A DNA stretch of 64,000 nucleotides from Bradyrhizobium xenonodulans (GTDB lineage Bacteria > Pseudomonadota > Alphaproteobacteria > Rhizobiales > Xanthobacteraceae). Position numbers and translations under genes: made by a program. Location of the stretch: positions 5,858,501 through 5,922,500 of the forward strand of contig NZ_CP089391.1 of assembly GCF_027594865.1 (NCBI RefSeq). The letters are read 5' to 3'. Of this stretch, positions 43,840 to 51,890 are shown in pieces. Every line of letters starts with the position of its first letter. The first letter of the stretch is position 1. The notes beneath the pieces were generated by a model. The model had not been told where the DNA came from and searched no databases. It saw only the letters and a list, made by a program, of their open reading frames with translations.

Positions 43840-44358
43840 ATGGCGACCGATCATATCCGATACGATGTGCTGGCCCGCGACGCGCTGCGCGGCGTGCTGC
43901 GGAAGGTGCTGACCGATGCCGCGTCCCAGGGACTGCCGGGCGAGCATCATTTCTTCATCACCTTCGTATCGAAGGCCGAGGGCGTGAAGCTGTCGTCGCG
44001 GTTGCTCGCGCAATACCCGGAAGAGATGACGATCATCCTGCAGCACCAGTTCTGGGATCTGACCGTGCTCGAGGACCGTTTCGAGGTCGGCCTGTCCTTC
44101 GGCGGCATTCCGGAGCGGCTGATCGTGCCGTTCAGCGCCATCAAGAGCTTCCTCGATCCGTCCGTGAAGTTCGGCCTCCAGTTCGACACTTCCGATGTCG
44201 CCGAGGTCGCGTCCGAAAATCTGCCGACCGCTCCCGCAGCCTCGGCCGTCGCGATGCCGGCCCCTGCCACTGAAGCGGCGGAAAGCACCGACGAGCCGAC
44301 CGCCCCGAACCAGGGCGGCGCCGAAGTGGTGCGGCTCGATCGTTTCCGCAAGAAATGA
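43840..44358 (+). CDS. sspB: SspB-family ClpXP adaptor
   Basis: A 172-residue protein of the alphaproteobacterial SspB type. I use the ATG at 43840 (MATDHIRYDVLARDALRGVL). Residues 1-125 form the peptide-binding fold (GEHHFFITFVSKAEGVKLS, FWDLTVLEDRFEVGLSFGGIPERLIVPFSAIKSF). An Ala/Pro/Glu-rich linker follows, and the C-terminal tail AEVVRLDRFRKK resembles the ClpX-binding peptide of SspB. It delivers ssrA-tagged proteins to ClpXP; in alphaproteobacteria it recognises the N-terminal part of the tag (AANDNF-like). It lies about 110 bases after the tmRNA gene that encodes its ligand. Confidence 0.93.
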   Translation: MATDHIRYDVLARDALRGVLRKVLTDAASQGLPGEHHFFITFVSKAEGVKLSSRLLAQYPEEMTIILQHQFWDLTVLEDRFEVGLSFGGIPERLIVPFSAIKSFLDPSVKFGLQFDTSDVAEVASENLPTAPAASAVAMPAPATEAAESTDEPTAPNQGGAEVVRLDRFRKK

Positions 44359-44459
44359 TCTAGGTTGGGCGCGAAGCCGTCGCGCCCGGCCAAACTGCCT
44401 ATATAGAAGAGCACATGACAAGGCCGTGCGGCGTTTCGCGCGGCAGAATGGATGTGCTC

Positions 44460-45881
44460 ATGGCCAAAGCTGCCCGCGCGAAGACCGCCCGCCCCGCGAC
44501 CCGTATCGAGACCGACAGTTTCGGTCCCATCGAGGTCCCCGCCGATCGCTATTGGGGGGCGCAGACCGAACGCTCGCGCCAGAATTTCCGCATCGGGACG
44601 GATCGCATGCCGATCTCGCTCGTGCATGCGCTCGGCATCGTCAAGCTTGCCGCGGCGCAGTCCAACCTCGAGCTCGGCCTGCTCGACCAGCGCCGCGCGG
44701 GCGCCATCATCCGCGCCGCGCGCGAGGTGATCGAGGGCAAGCTGGACGATCATTTCCCGCTGGTGGTGTGGCAGACCGGCTCCGGCACCCAGAGCAACAT
44801 GAACCTCAACGAGGTGATCGCCAACCGCGCCAATGAGCTGCTCGGCGGCGAGCTCGGCGCCAAGAAGCCGGTGCATCCCAACGACCACGTCAACATGAGC
44901 CAGTCGTCGAACGACTCGTTTCCGACCGCCATGCACATCGCGGCTGCAAGCCGCATCACTGCCGATCTCGTCCCTGCGCTCGGCGAGCTGCTCCGCGCGC
45001 TGCGCAAGAAGGAGAAAGAGTTTTCGAAGATCGTCAAGATCGGCCGCACCCACACCCAGGATGCGACGCCACTGACGCTCGGCCAGGAGTTTTCAGGTTA
45101 CGCCGCGCAGGTCGAAAGCGGCATTGCGCGACTGAAGGTCGCGGTGAAGGAGCTCTATCCGCTGGCGCAGGGCGGCACCGCCGTCGGCACCGGTCTCAAC
45201 TCCAAGCCGCGCTTTGCAAAACTGTTCGCAAAGCACGTTGCCGGGATCACGAAGCTGCCCTTCACCAGCGCCGCCAACAAATTCGAGGCACTGGCCTCGA
45301 ACGACGCCTATGTGCTGGCGCACGGCGCCATCAATTCGGTCGCGACAGGCCTGTTCAAGATCGCCAACGACATCCGCCTTTTGGGCTCAGGCCCGCGTTC
45401 AGGCCTCGGCGAGCTGATCCTGCCGGAGAACGAGCCGGGCTCGTCGATCATGCCGGGCAAGGTCAATCCGACGCAATGCGAGGCGATGACCATGGTGTGC
45501 TGCCAGGTGTTCGGCAATCACACCGCCATCACGATCGCCGGCAGCCAGGGCCATTTCGAGCTCAACGTCTACAAGCCCGTGCTGGCCTACAACATGCTGC
45601 ACTCGATCCGCCTGATGGCCGACGCCGCGCGCTCCTTCACCGAACATTGCGTCAGCGGCATCCGCGCCGACGAGAAGCGCATCAAGGAGCTGATGCAGCG
45701 CTCGCTGATGCTGGTGACGGCGCTTGCCCCGAAGATCGGCTACGACAACGCCGCGAAGGTGGCCAAGACCGCACACGCCAACGGCACCACGCTGAAGGAG
45801 GAGGCGCTCCGCCTCGGCTTCGTCTCGGCGGATGAATTCGACCGCCTGGTGCGTCCCGAGAAGATGACCAGCCCGGGATAA
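44460..45881 (+). CDS. fumC: Class II fumarate hydratase
   Basis: A 473-residue oxygen-stable, iron-free fumarase of the TCA cycle. I use the ATG at 44460 ([12 protein letters not shown]); ATGs at 44448 and 44415 are in frame. Signatures: [16 protein letters not shown] near the N-terminus, [13 protein letters not shown], the [21 protein letters not shown] active-site block, and [15 protein letters not shown], which carries the catalytic Ser loop. The length is normal apart from a short basic N-terminal extension. Confidence 0.97.
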   Translation: MAKAARAKTARPATRIETDSFGPIEVPADRYWGAQTERSRQNFRIGTDRMPISLVHALGIVKLAAAQSNLELGLLDQRRAGAIIRAAREVIEGKLDDHFPLVVWQTGSGTQSNMNLNEVIANRANELLGGELGAKKPVHPNDHVNMSQSSNDSFPTAMHIAAASRITADLVPALGELLRALRKKEKEFSKIVKIGRTHTQDATPLTLGQEFSGYAAQVESGIARLKVAVKELYPLAQGGTAVGTGLNSKPRFAKLFAKHVAGITKLPFTSAANKFEALASNDAYVLAHGAINSVATGLFKIANDIRLLGSGPRSGLGELILPENEPGSSIMPGKVNPTQCEAMTMVCCQVFGNHTAITIAGSQGHFELNVYKPVLAYNMLHSIRLMADAARSFTEHCVSGIRADEKRIKELMQRSLMLVTALAPKIGYDNAAKVAKTAHANGTTLKEEALRLGFVSADEFDRLVRPEKMTSPG

Positions 45882-46154
45882 AATTCCGAATTCCGATAGC
45901 CATCCGTAGTGATACGGACGCTTGATTCGCAGAAATGTAGGGCTTTGGGGGCGGGATTTGATTACCGTCAATGTTGCGGTCGGGCGGCGTGTTACGCAGC
46001 CCCTGCCCCGACGGGGCGAAATTCATCGTTTGATGGCCCGAGGCCGATTGACGAGGACGAGCGAATGGCGATCAAGTCTTTTGGGGCGCGACGCGGCCCC
46101 CTGTTTCTGAATGTTTCATCCTGCCTGAAGAGGATCGGATGATGGAGACGCGGC

Positions 46155-46343
46155 ATGGGGAACGTCATCAACCTGAATCGTTTCCGGAAGCGCGCCGAGC
46201 GGGAAGCCTCGGTGAAGCAGGCGGACGCCAATCGGGCGAAGTTCGGCCGCACGAAGGCGGAGCGGTCGGCGGAGGAGACGCACGCGGACAAGGCGAAGGC
46301 GCAGCTGGACCAGCATCAGATCGATCACGAGGATCCGTCATGA
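46155..46343 (+). CDS. DUF4169 small protein
   Basis: A 62-residue highly charged protein (MGNVINLNRFRKRAEREASV, then QADANRAKFGRTKAER). The N-terminal VINLNRFRKR motif is the DUF4169 hallmark, common and usually found beside fumC and a ribbon-helix-helix gene in rhizobia, as here. Probably helical; function is unknown. GGAGA precedes the ATG. Its stop overlaps the next start as ATGA. Confidence 0.85.
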   Translation: MGNVINLNRFRKRAEREASVKQADANRAKFGRTKAERSAEETHADKAKAQLDQHQIDHEDPS

Positions 46344-46594
46344 AGTCGCCCGTCGTGAAACGGTCGATCGTCGTCGCCGGCCACAAGACCAGCGTCAGCC
46401 TGGAAGAGGCGTTCTGGAACGGCATGAAGGAGATCTCGGGCCTGCGCAACATGACGTTGTCCGAGCTCGTCGGCGAGATCGACGGCGCCCGCCAGCAGGG
46501 CAATCTGTCCTCGGCGATCCGCCTGTTCGTGCTCGACTACTTCAAGAGCCGCGCCATGGCTGCCATCCAGCCGGAAAAGGTCGCGGCCCAGTAG
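46340..46594 (+). CDS. Ribbon-helix-helix domain protein
   Basis: An 84-residue protein. SPVVKRSIVVAGHKTSVSLE forms the strand of an RHH_4-type domain and EEAFWNGMKEISGLRNMTLSELVGEID the two helices; the tail QGNLSSAIRLFVLDYFKSRA is a third helix. Families of this type are DNA-binding or regulatory and are often mis-annotated as sulfotransferases. It is translationally coupled to DUF4169. The target is unknown. Confidence 0.85.
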   Translation: MKSPVVKRSIVVAGHKTSVSLEEAFWNGMKEISGLRNMTLSELVGEIDGARQQGNLSSAIRLFVLDYFKSRAMAAIQPEKVAAQ

Positions 46595-46627
46595 GCGTCG
46601 GGGGCCTATCCCCAACGCGCCCCAGTT

Positions 46628-46656
46628 CTGCACTTTAAAATCACTCTAAGGTGCAG
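46628..46656. promoter_or_regulatory. Candidate iron-responsive operator upstream of feoAB
   Basis: CTGCACTTTA and TAAGGTGCAG are 10-bp arms with one mismatch (9 of 10) around a 9-base core, 53 bases before the feoA ATG. The interior TTTAAAA..TCTAAGG loosely recalls the Irr (ICE) box TTTAGAA-N3-TTCTAAA of Bradyrhizobium, but the match is imperfect. The position before iron-uptake genes is the main argument. Confidence 0.45.
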
Positions 46657-46709
46657 CTTCGGCGCGCCAGCGCGCTTGACCTCAATGCCCTGCGTTGAAA
46701 ATACAGGGC

Positions 46710-46985
46710 ATGACCGACACCAATGATACGCGTTCGCAAATGCCGCTGGGCCTGGCCCAGCGCGGCTATACCGGCGTCATTCAGCACCTCTCCGCCAGGG
46801 ACGCGGGCTCGGCCCTCTCGGACATCGAGCTGGAGAGCCGGCTGATCGAGCTCGGCTTCGTCGAGGGCGCCCGGGTCGAGGTCCTGCATGAGGGGCTGGT
46901 CGGGCGCGACCCGATCGCCGTCCGTGTCGACAACATCACGATCGCGGTCCGCCGTCGTGAAGCCATGGCCATCATCGTCGCCTAG
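46710..46985 (+). CDS. feoA: Ferrous iron transport protein FeoA
   Basis: A 91-residue cytosolic SH3-like protein from the ATG at 46710. Residues 30-90 (GYTGVIQHLSARDAG.. LIELGFVEGARVEVLHEGLVGRDPIAVRVDNITIAVRRREA) are the FeoA domain, which assists FeoB. It is slightly longer at the N-terminus than many FeoA proteins. feoB follows after 35 bases. Confidence 0.94.
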   Translation: MTDTNDTRSQMPLGLAQRGYTGVIQHLSARDAGSALSDIELESRLIELGFVEGARVEVLHEGLVGRDPIAVRVDNITIAVRRREAMAIIVA

Positions 46986-47020
46986 ATAGCGACCCGGACC
47001 CCGATCCAAGGCCTGATCCC

Positions 47021-48892
47021 ATGGAATTACCCTTGCTGCATCTCGCCCTGGTCGGCACGCCCAACAGCGGCAAGACCTCGCTGTTCAACGCGCTGACCGG
47101 CAGCCGGCAGAAGGTCGCGAACTATCCGGGCGTCACGGTCGAGCGCAAGGAAGGCTTCTTCGTCACGCCGCAGGGCCGCCAGGTCTCGGTGGTCGACCTG
47201 CCCGGCACCTATTCGCTGCGCGGCCGCAGCCCGGACGAGGAGATCACCCGCGACTTCGTGCTCGGCAAGGCCTCCGGCGAGACCGTGCCCGACCTCGTGC
47301 TCTGCGTGGCCGATTCCACCAATCTGCGCCTGACCATCCGCCTGCTGCTTGAGCTGAAGCGCACGGGACGGCCGATGGTCCTCGTGCTCAACATGTTCGA
47401 CATCGCGAGCCGCCGCGGCATCACGGTCGACGTCGAACGGCTCGCCAAGGAGCTCGGCGTGCCCGTGGTCACCTCGATCGCGGTGCGCAAGGGCGGCACG
47501 GCCGATCTCCTGGCGCTGACGGACGAGATTTCGGCCAAGCTCGCCGCCGAGCCGCAGGAAAACAGCTGGCGCGCGCTCAGCGTCGCCGAGCTGCGCGCCA
47601 CCCAGCGCGAGGCCGACCGCATCATCGCCGACTGCGTCAGCCTGCCGGCCCGGCCCGACACCTGGACCGCGCGGATCGATGCGGTGGTGCTGCATCCCGT
47701 CGGCGGGCTGATCGTGCTCGCGCTCATCCTGTTCGTGATGTTCCAGGCGGTGTTCGCCTGGGCGCAGCCGGTGATGGACCTGCTCAAGTCCAGCTTCGAT
47801 GCGCTCGGCGAGTTCGTGCAAGCCACCCTGCCCGACGGCTTGCTGCAGAGCTTCCTCCAGAACGGCGTGATCTCGGGCGTCGGCAGCGTCATCGTGTTCC
47901 TGCCGCAGATCATCCTCATCTTCCTGTTCATCCTGCTCTTGGAAGATTTCGGCTACATGGCGCGCGCCGCGTTCCTGATGGACCGCATCATGGGCGGCGC
48001 CGGCCTGCACGGCCGCGCCTTCATTCCGCTGCTGTCGAGCTTTGCCTGCGCCATTCCCGGCATCATGGCGACGCGCGTGATCGACGACAAGCGCGACCGC
48101 CTGACCACGATCCTGATCGCGCCGCTGATGACCTGCTCGGCGCGCATTCCGGTCTACACGCTGATCATCTCCGCCTTCATCCCTGCAAAAGACGTCTGGG
48201 GCTTCATCAACCTCCAGGGTCTCGTGATGTTCGGCCTCTATGCGGCCGGTATCGCCAGTGCGCTTGCCGTCTCGTTCCTGATCAAGTTCTTCATGCTGCG
48301 CGACTATGCGCCGGCCCCGTTCATGCTGGAGCTGCCGGACTACAAGATGCCGCAGCTGAAATCGATCGTGATCGGCATCTTCACTCGCGCAAAGATGTTT
48401 CTCTACCGCGCCGGCACCACGATCTTCTCGATGATGGTGCTGATCTGGTTCCTGGCCTCATTCCCGCAGCCGCCGGCAGGCAGCACGGAGCCCGCCATCG
48501 ACTTCAGCCTCGCTGCGATGATCGGCAAGGCGCTCGAGCCGCTGCTCGCGCCCGTCGGCTTCAACTGGCAGATCGCGGTGGCGCTGATCCCGGGCATGGC
48601 GGCACGCGAGGTCGCGGTCGCAGCGCTCGGCACCGTCTATGCGATCGAAGGCGGCAAGGAAGCCGCCGAGCAGATCGGCTCGGTGCTGGCGACGAAATGG
48701 TCGCTCGCCACCGCCCTGTCGATGCTGGCTTGGTACATCTTCGCCCCGCAATGCGCCTCCACGCTCGCCGTGATCCGGCGCGAGACCGGAAGCTGGGGCT
48801 GGATGGCGGCGACCTTCACCTACATGCTGGTGCTGGCCTATGCGGCGAGCCTTCTGACCTACAACGTCGCGGTCGCGCTCGGGGCGGGATAG
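47021..48892 (+). CDS. feoB: Ferrous iron transport protein FeoB
   Basis: A 623-residue iron transporter. The N-terminal G domain has G1 GTPNSGKT (12-19), G2 Thr in PGVTVERKEG, G3 DLPGTYSL, G4 as LNMFD and the S-x-x-x-x-T region. The GDI helical domain precedes a membrane part of about ten helices with the Gate motifs (SSFACAIPGIMATR and MTCSARIPVYTLII); the Cys residues in these line the iron path. It ends in LTYNVAVALGAG without the extra FeoC-like tail. Imports Fe2+ under reducing or micro-oxic conditions. Confidence 0.97.
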   Translation: MELPLLHLALVGTPNSGKTSLFNALTGSRQKVANYPGVTVERKEGFFVTPQGRQVSVVDLPGTYSLRGRSPDEEITRDFVLGKASGETVPDLVLCVADSTNLRLTIRLLLELKRTGRPMVLVLNMFDIASRRGITVDVERLAKELGVPVVTSIAVRKGGTADLLALTDEISAKLAAEPQENSWRALSVAELRATQREADRIIADCVSLPARPDTWTARIDAVVLHPVGGLIVLALILFVMFQAVFAWAQPVMDLLKSSFDALGEFVQATLPDGLLQSFLQNGVISGVGSVIVFLPQIILIFLFILLLEDFGYMARAAFLMDRIMGGAGLHGRAFIPLLSSFACAIPGIMATRVIDDKRDRLTTILIAPLMTCSARIPVYTLIISAFIPAKDVWGFINLQGLVMFGLYAAGIASALAVSFLIKFFMLRDYAPAPFMLELPDYKMPQLKSIVIGIFTRAKMFLYRAGTTIFSMMVLIWFLASFPQPPAGSTEPAIDFSLAAMIGKALEPLLAPVGFNWQIAVALIPGMAAREVAVAALGTVYAIEGGKEAAEQIGSVLATKWSLATALSMLAWYIFAPQCASTLAVIRRETGSWGWMAATFTYMLVLAYAASLLTYNVAVALGAG

Positions 48893-48910
48893 CCCTCTCG
48901 AAACCAAAAC

Positions 48911-49015
48911 TGCGAAAACAACCCCATGCACAGTAGACGGGGGGTGTGAAATCAATGGCTTATGCGTGTGCGAAATCGTCCCGGCCACGCCCCGGTTGAC
49001 CCGTCGGGCAAAACA
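48911..49015. repeat. Dispersed intergenic repeat, copy B (inverted relative to copy A)
   Basis: TGCGAAAACAACCCCATGCA at the left, GAAATCAATGGCTT in the middle and TTGACCCGTCGGGCAAAACA at the right are the reverse complements of the matching blocks of copy A (3801-3911). It lies between feoB and a GNAT gene. Confidence 0.75.
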
Positions 49016-49086
49016 CTGGCACGATGGCATCATCGGTGCCGACGACATCAAGATCGCGACCAACTCCAAAGCGGCAATCCGTTTCC

Positions 49087-49584
49087 ATGGATCACTTCAG
49101 CACCACGCGGCTAACCGCCGAGAGGCTGAACGAAAGTCACCTCGCCGATCTCGTCACGCTGCATCTCGATGCCGAGGTCTCGCGCTATCTCGGCGGCGTG
49201 CGTGCACCCGAGGTCACCAAGACCTATCTTGCGACCAACATGGCGCATTGGGACCAGCACGGCTTTGGACTCTGGACATTGCGCACGAAAGAGGGCGCGT
49301 TCGCCGGGCGCGCAGGCATCCGGCACATCCTGGTCGACGACATCGACGAGATCGAGATTTCCTACGCGTTCACGCGTGCGTGCTGGGGCCGGGGATTTGC
49401 AAGCGAGATCGCGACGGCGCTGACGGAGATCGGGCTGTCAAAGCTCGCGCTCGCCTCGCTCATCGGCATCGTCTACGCAGGGAACGTCGCATCGCGCCGC
49501 GTGCTGGAGAAATCGAACTATCTCCTGGAGCGAAGCACGATCCGCCACGGCAATGACGTCGTGATCTACCGCAAACGGCGATGA
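49087..49584 (+). CDS. GNAT acetyltransferase (RimJ-like)
   Basis: A 165-residue enzyme. I take the ATG at 49087 (MDHFSTTRLTAERL), where family similarity starts; the upstream open frame runs through the dispersed repeat. The TxRLxxxxL opening, RAGIRHILVDDIDEIEISYAF and ACWGRGFASEIATAL (acetyl-CoA loop), and NVASRRVLEKSNYLLE at the end fit the Acetyltransf_3 (RimJ/RimL-type) group. The acceptor is unknown. Confidence 0.9.
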   Translation: MDHFSTTRLTAERLNESHLADLVTLHLDAEVSRYLGGVRAPEVTKTYLATNMAHWDQHGFGLWTLRTKEGAFAGRAGIRHILVDDIDEIEISYAFTRACWGRGFASEIATALTEIGLSKLALASLIGIVYAGNVASRRVLEKSNYLLERSTIRHGNDVVIYRKRR

Positions 49585-49596
49585 AAGACCCGGCGC

Positions 49597-50082
49597 TCAG
49601 CCGGTGCGCAGCCGGACCACCGATTGCGGCAGCGAGGCGAGAAACAACACTGCGCAGACGCACAGCAGGACGATGTCCTTGAACAGGAATTCGCCGGTCA
49701 GATTCCACGCCATCGGATCGGTTGAAAGGCTCCATGTCACGACGCCCGGCGTCGTGAAGAAGAACGACCATGTGACGGCGAAGGTCACCACGCCCATGAA
49801 TGAACCGAGCGCGGACAGGACGGCGCTGAAGCTGCCTGCCGCGAGCAGCGCGGCAATCACGAACTCGACGACACCGAGAAAGTAGGCCTCTCCCCTCAAC
49901 CCGAACACCGACAGCCAGGAGACGAACGGACTGTTGCTGATGAACTGGGCGATGCCCTGTGCGGATTGCAATGTGAATTTCTGCATTCCGAACGACACGA
50001 AGATGATCACCATGACCCAGCGGAGAATGGCCAGCGGACGATAGGAACCGCCACCGTTCTCAGCGATGTTGAACCCTTTCAT
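49597..50082 (-). CDS. DUF417 (YkgB-like) membrane protein
   Basis: A 161-residue inner-membrane protein with four helices (GVVEFVIAALLAAGSF, SFMGVVTFAVTWSFFF and others). LRWVMVIIFVSFGMQKFTLQSAQGIAQFISNSPFVSWL is typical of DUF417, and LTGEFLFKDIVLLCVCAVLF closes it. The ATG at 50082 directly overlaps a three-codon upstream mini-frame (ATG-GTC-GGA-TGA) that has the better-spaced GAGGAGA site, so translation may be coupled. It is divergent from a LysR gene, a likely regulator. Relatives are linked to stress responses to chlorine and similar oxidants. Confidence 0.85.
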   Translation of the reverse strand: MKGFNIAENGGGSYRPLAILRWVMVIIFVSFGMQKFTLQSAQGIAQFISNSPFVSWLSVFGLRGEAYFLGVVEFVIAALLAAGSFSAVLSALGSFMGVVTFAVTWSFFFTTPGVVTWSLSTDPMAWNLTGEFLFKDIVLLCVCAVLFLASLPQSVVRLRTG

Positions 50083-50507
50083 CCGACCATGTCTCCTCGA
50101 TTGCACGTCCGTCAGCTGTGCGAAAATCGTTCGCTGACATCTGTACGAGGGAGATCTTCCGTCGTTACCTGCAGGCGCGGGTTCACGGATCACGACTGCG
50201 TGCAACAAGCGTGTCCGCACTACCGGACCGGCGGCGCCAGCCGCGGGCCCTCCTGCGCGGTGACGGCGAGACGCCACCGCGCAGGAGCCTGAGCCGCCCC
50301 CAGCCCCTCAGAGCGGCCCTGTGCACATCTCGCTCACCACGCGTAGCGCGGAGCCGTGCGGTGTCGGCATAGGTCCGCGCTCATTCCCATTCCAGACGAA
50401 CCAAGCTCTTTCAGCGATGAATCACTTGCCGCCCCGTCGTGAGATGACAAAGCATGTCTTCATGTGTCAAATTCATCAAAAGCAAAATTCAATGAGCTCA
50501 ACGCATC
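50083..50507. other. Divergent regulatory spacer between DUF417 and LysR genes
   Basis: About 425 bases with no convincing gene. It contains a strong 13-bp-arm hairpin at 50250-50287. A LysR-type T-N11-A operator near the gene starts could not be singled out. Confidence 0.5.
50250..50287. repeat. Strong 13-bp-arm inverted repeat
   Basis: CTCCTGCGCGGTG and CACCGCGCAGGAG are perfect complements around a 12-base loop; an inner GGCG-AGA-CGCC pairing competes. No T-run follows on either strand. It may be an attenuator-like leader structure or a palindromic repeat. Confidence 0.75.
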
Positions 50508-51452
50508 ATGATCACCATCCGGCACATCGAGATCGTCAACGCCCTCGCCCACCATCGTCATTTCGGCCGCGCGGCCGAGGCCCTGGGCATCACCCAATCG
50601 GCGCTGACGCGCGCGCTTCAGGCGCTCGAAGGCGATCTCGGGGTGCGGCTGTTCGACAGGGGAACGGGCGTCCCCGAGCCGACGATCTTCGGCCGCATCG
50701 TGCTGGAGCGCGGCGAGCCGGTGACGCGCAGCATGGACGTCCTGTCGCGCGAGATCCGTCTGGCCAGGGGGTTGGAGGTCGGCGAGATCACCGTCGTTGC
50801 CGGCACGTTTCCGTCCGAGCTCTGGGTGCCTCAGGCACTCGGACGTCTCGCGATGGAATTTCCGAATGTCCGCTGCCGCCTGCGTTCCACTGAAGCCCGG
50901 TTCGCGGTCAAGGAGGTGCTGAACGGCAGGGCTGATATCGCGATTGCCGACCGGGTCGAGGTCCGCGACCTCGACGATCTCGCGTTCGAGAAACTGGTCA
51001 CCGCCAAGGTCGCCCTGTACTGCCGGCGCGGCCATCCGCTGCTGCGGCACAAGGTGATCAAGCCGGACGACCTGCTGGACTATCCCCTGACCGGTCCTAG
51101 TCCCTCGCATTATTCGTCCGAGACGGTGGACGGCCCCGGCGACTACGGCGCATTGACCGTCCCGAAATCCGGCGGGTTCGTTCCGCGGATCTGGGCCGAG
51201 AGCTTCGCTGCGATGCGCCAGGTGGTGATGGCGAGCGACGCGGTCGGCTGGGCACCGGTCCCGCTCCTGGAGCCCTATTGGCGCCGGCGCGAGCTCGCCC
51301 ATCTGGTGATGAAGCCTGCGCCGATCGACATCGAATTCGGCCTCATCACCCAGCGTCACCGCACGCCGGCGCCGGCAGTGACGACGTTCATCAGGATCAT
51401 CTCGGCGATCGCCGCGAACAAACAAGTGCCGCGCGATCTGACCGGCGGATAA
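50508..51452 (+). CDS. LysR-family transcriptional regulator
   Basis: A 314-residue regulator. The N-terminal winged HTH is RHIEIVNALAHHRHFGRAAEALGITQSALTRALQALEGDLGVRLFDR (about 5-52), with the Glu/Leu-rich linker helix after it. The effector domain (about 92-300) has LysR substrate-like motifs (ITVVAGTFPSELWVPQALGRLAMEFPNV). It is divergent from DUF417, the usual target arrangement for LysR proteins. The ligand is unknown. Confidence 0.93.
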   Translation: MITIRHIEIVNALAHHRHFGRAAEALGITQSALTRALQALEGDLGVRLFDRGTGVPEPTIFGRIVLERGEPVTRSMDVLSREIRLARGLEVGEITVVAGTFPSELWVPQALGRLAMEFPNVRCRLRSTEARFAVKEVLNGRADIAIADRVEVRDLDDLAFEKLVTAKVALYCRRGHPLLRHKVIKPDDLLDYPLTGPSPSHYSSETVDGPGDYGALTVPKSGGFVPRIWAESFAAMRQVVMASDAVGWAPVPLLEPYWRRRELAHLVMKPAPIDIEFGLITQRHRTPAPAVTTFIRIISAIAANKQVPRDLTGG

Positions 51453-51476
51453 CGTCACCGCGGGGCCACGCGGGTC

Positions 51477-51640
51477 TTACCTGAAAGACCCCGGCACGAG
51501 ATCGACATCGGCGCTGTCCACCACCGCGCCGTTCAGCTCGGCGTCGATGACACGGCGGCAGGGCTTTGATTGCGGCATGGCCGCCGAGATCGTTGGCGGC
51601 TTCGAGCACAGCACGAACCGTCACGGCGAGGACGCCGTGA
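51477..51640 (-). pseudogene. Frameshifted remnant of the 81-residue protein gene at 55155
   Basis: Reads VLEAANDLGGHAAI in one frame and then, after an extra G in a run at 51561-51563, CRRVIDAELNG..SADVDLVPGSFR in another, ending at the TAA equivalent to the intact copy's stop. The intact gene (55155-55400) has VLEAANDLGDHAAIAACRRVIDAELNG without the shift. The first half of the protein is not recognisable upstream. Similarity to the intact gene covers about 51477-51615 versus 55155-55293, same strand. Confidence 0.8.
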
Positions 51641-51774
51641 TTGATCGTATCCGGCGGTGAATATCGCAATCGCCGGAGTGCGCGGAGGTCCGGACTTGCC
51701 TGTGTTCAATTTTGCACCGACACGAGCGAAACGTCGGCGCCTCCTTCCGACAGGCAGGAGACCGCCGATCGCCG

Positions 51775-51799
51775 GGAACTCGACCTCCGCTGAAGAGTT
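51775..51799 (+). promoter_or_regulatory. Candidate EcfG (general stress sigma factor) promoter of the KaiC-like operon
   Basis: GGAAC (51775-51779), 17 bases, then GTT (51797-51799). This matches the GGAAC-N16/17-GTT pattern of the alphaproteobacterial EcfG promoters. It lies about 90 bases before the KaiC-like start. A chance match cannot be excluded, as one short bipartite motif is all there is. Confidence 0.5.
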
Positions 51800-51890
51800 C
51801 CTTGTAAGGACCCGCGCTGGTCCCAGCCCCTAGCTTGCGGACGCTTGGGGCAAATAGCGGGCTTCAGGAAGATGCCTCAAGGGGGGTTCG

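Noticed and set aside
45903..45918. TCCGTA/TACGGA hairpin as fumC terminator
   Set aside because: Only 6 bp, with no T-run after it; too weak to report as a feature.
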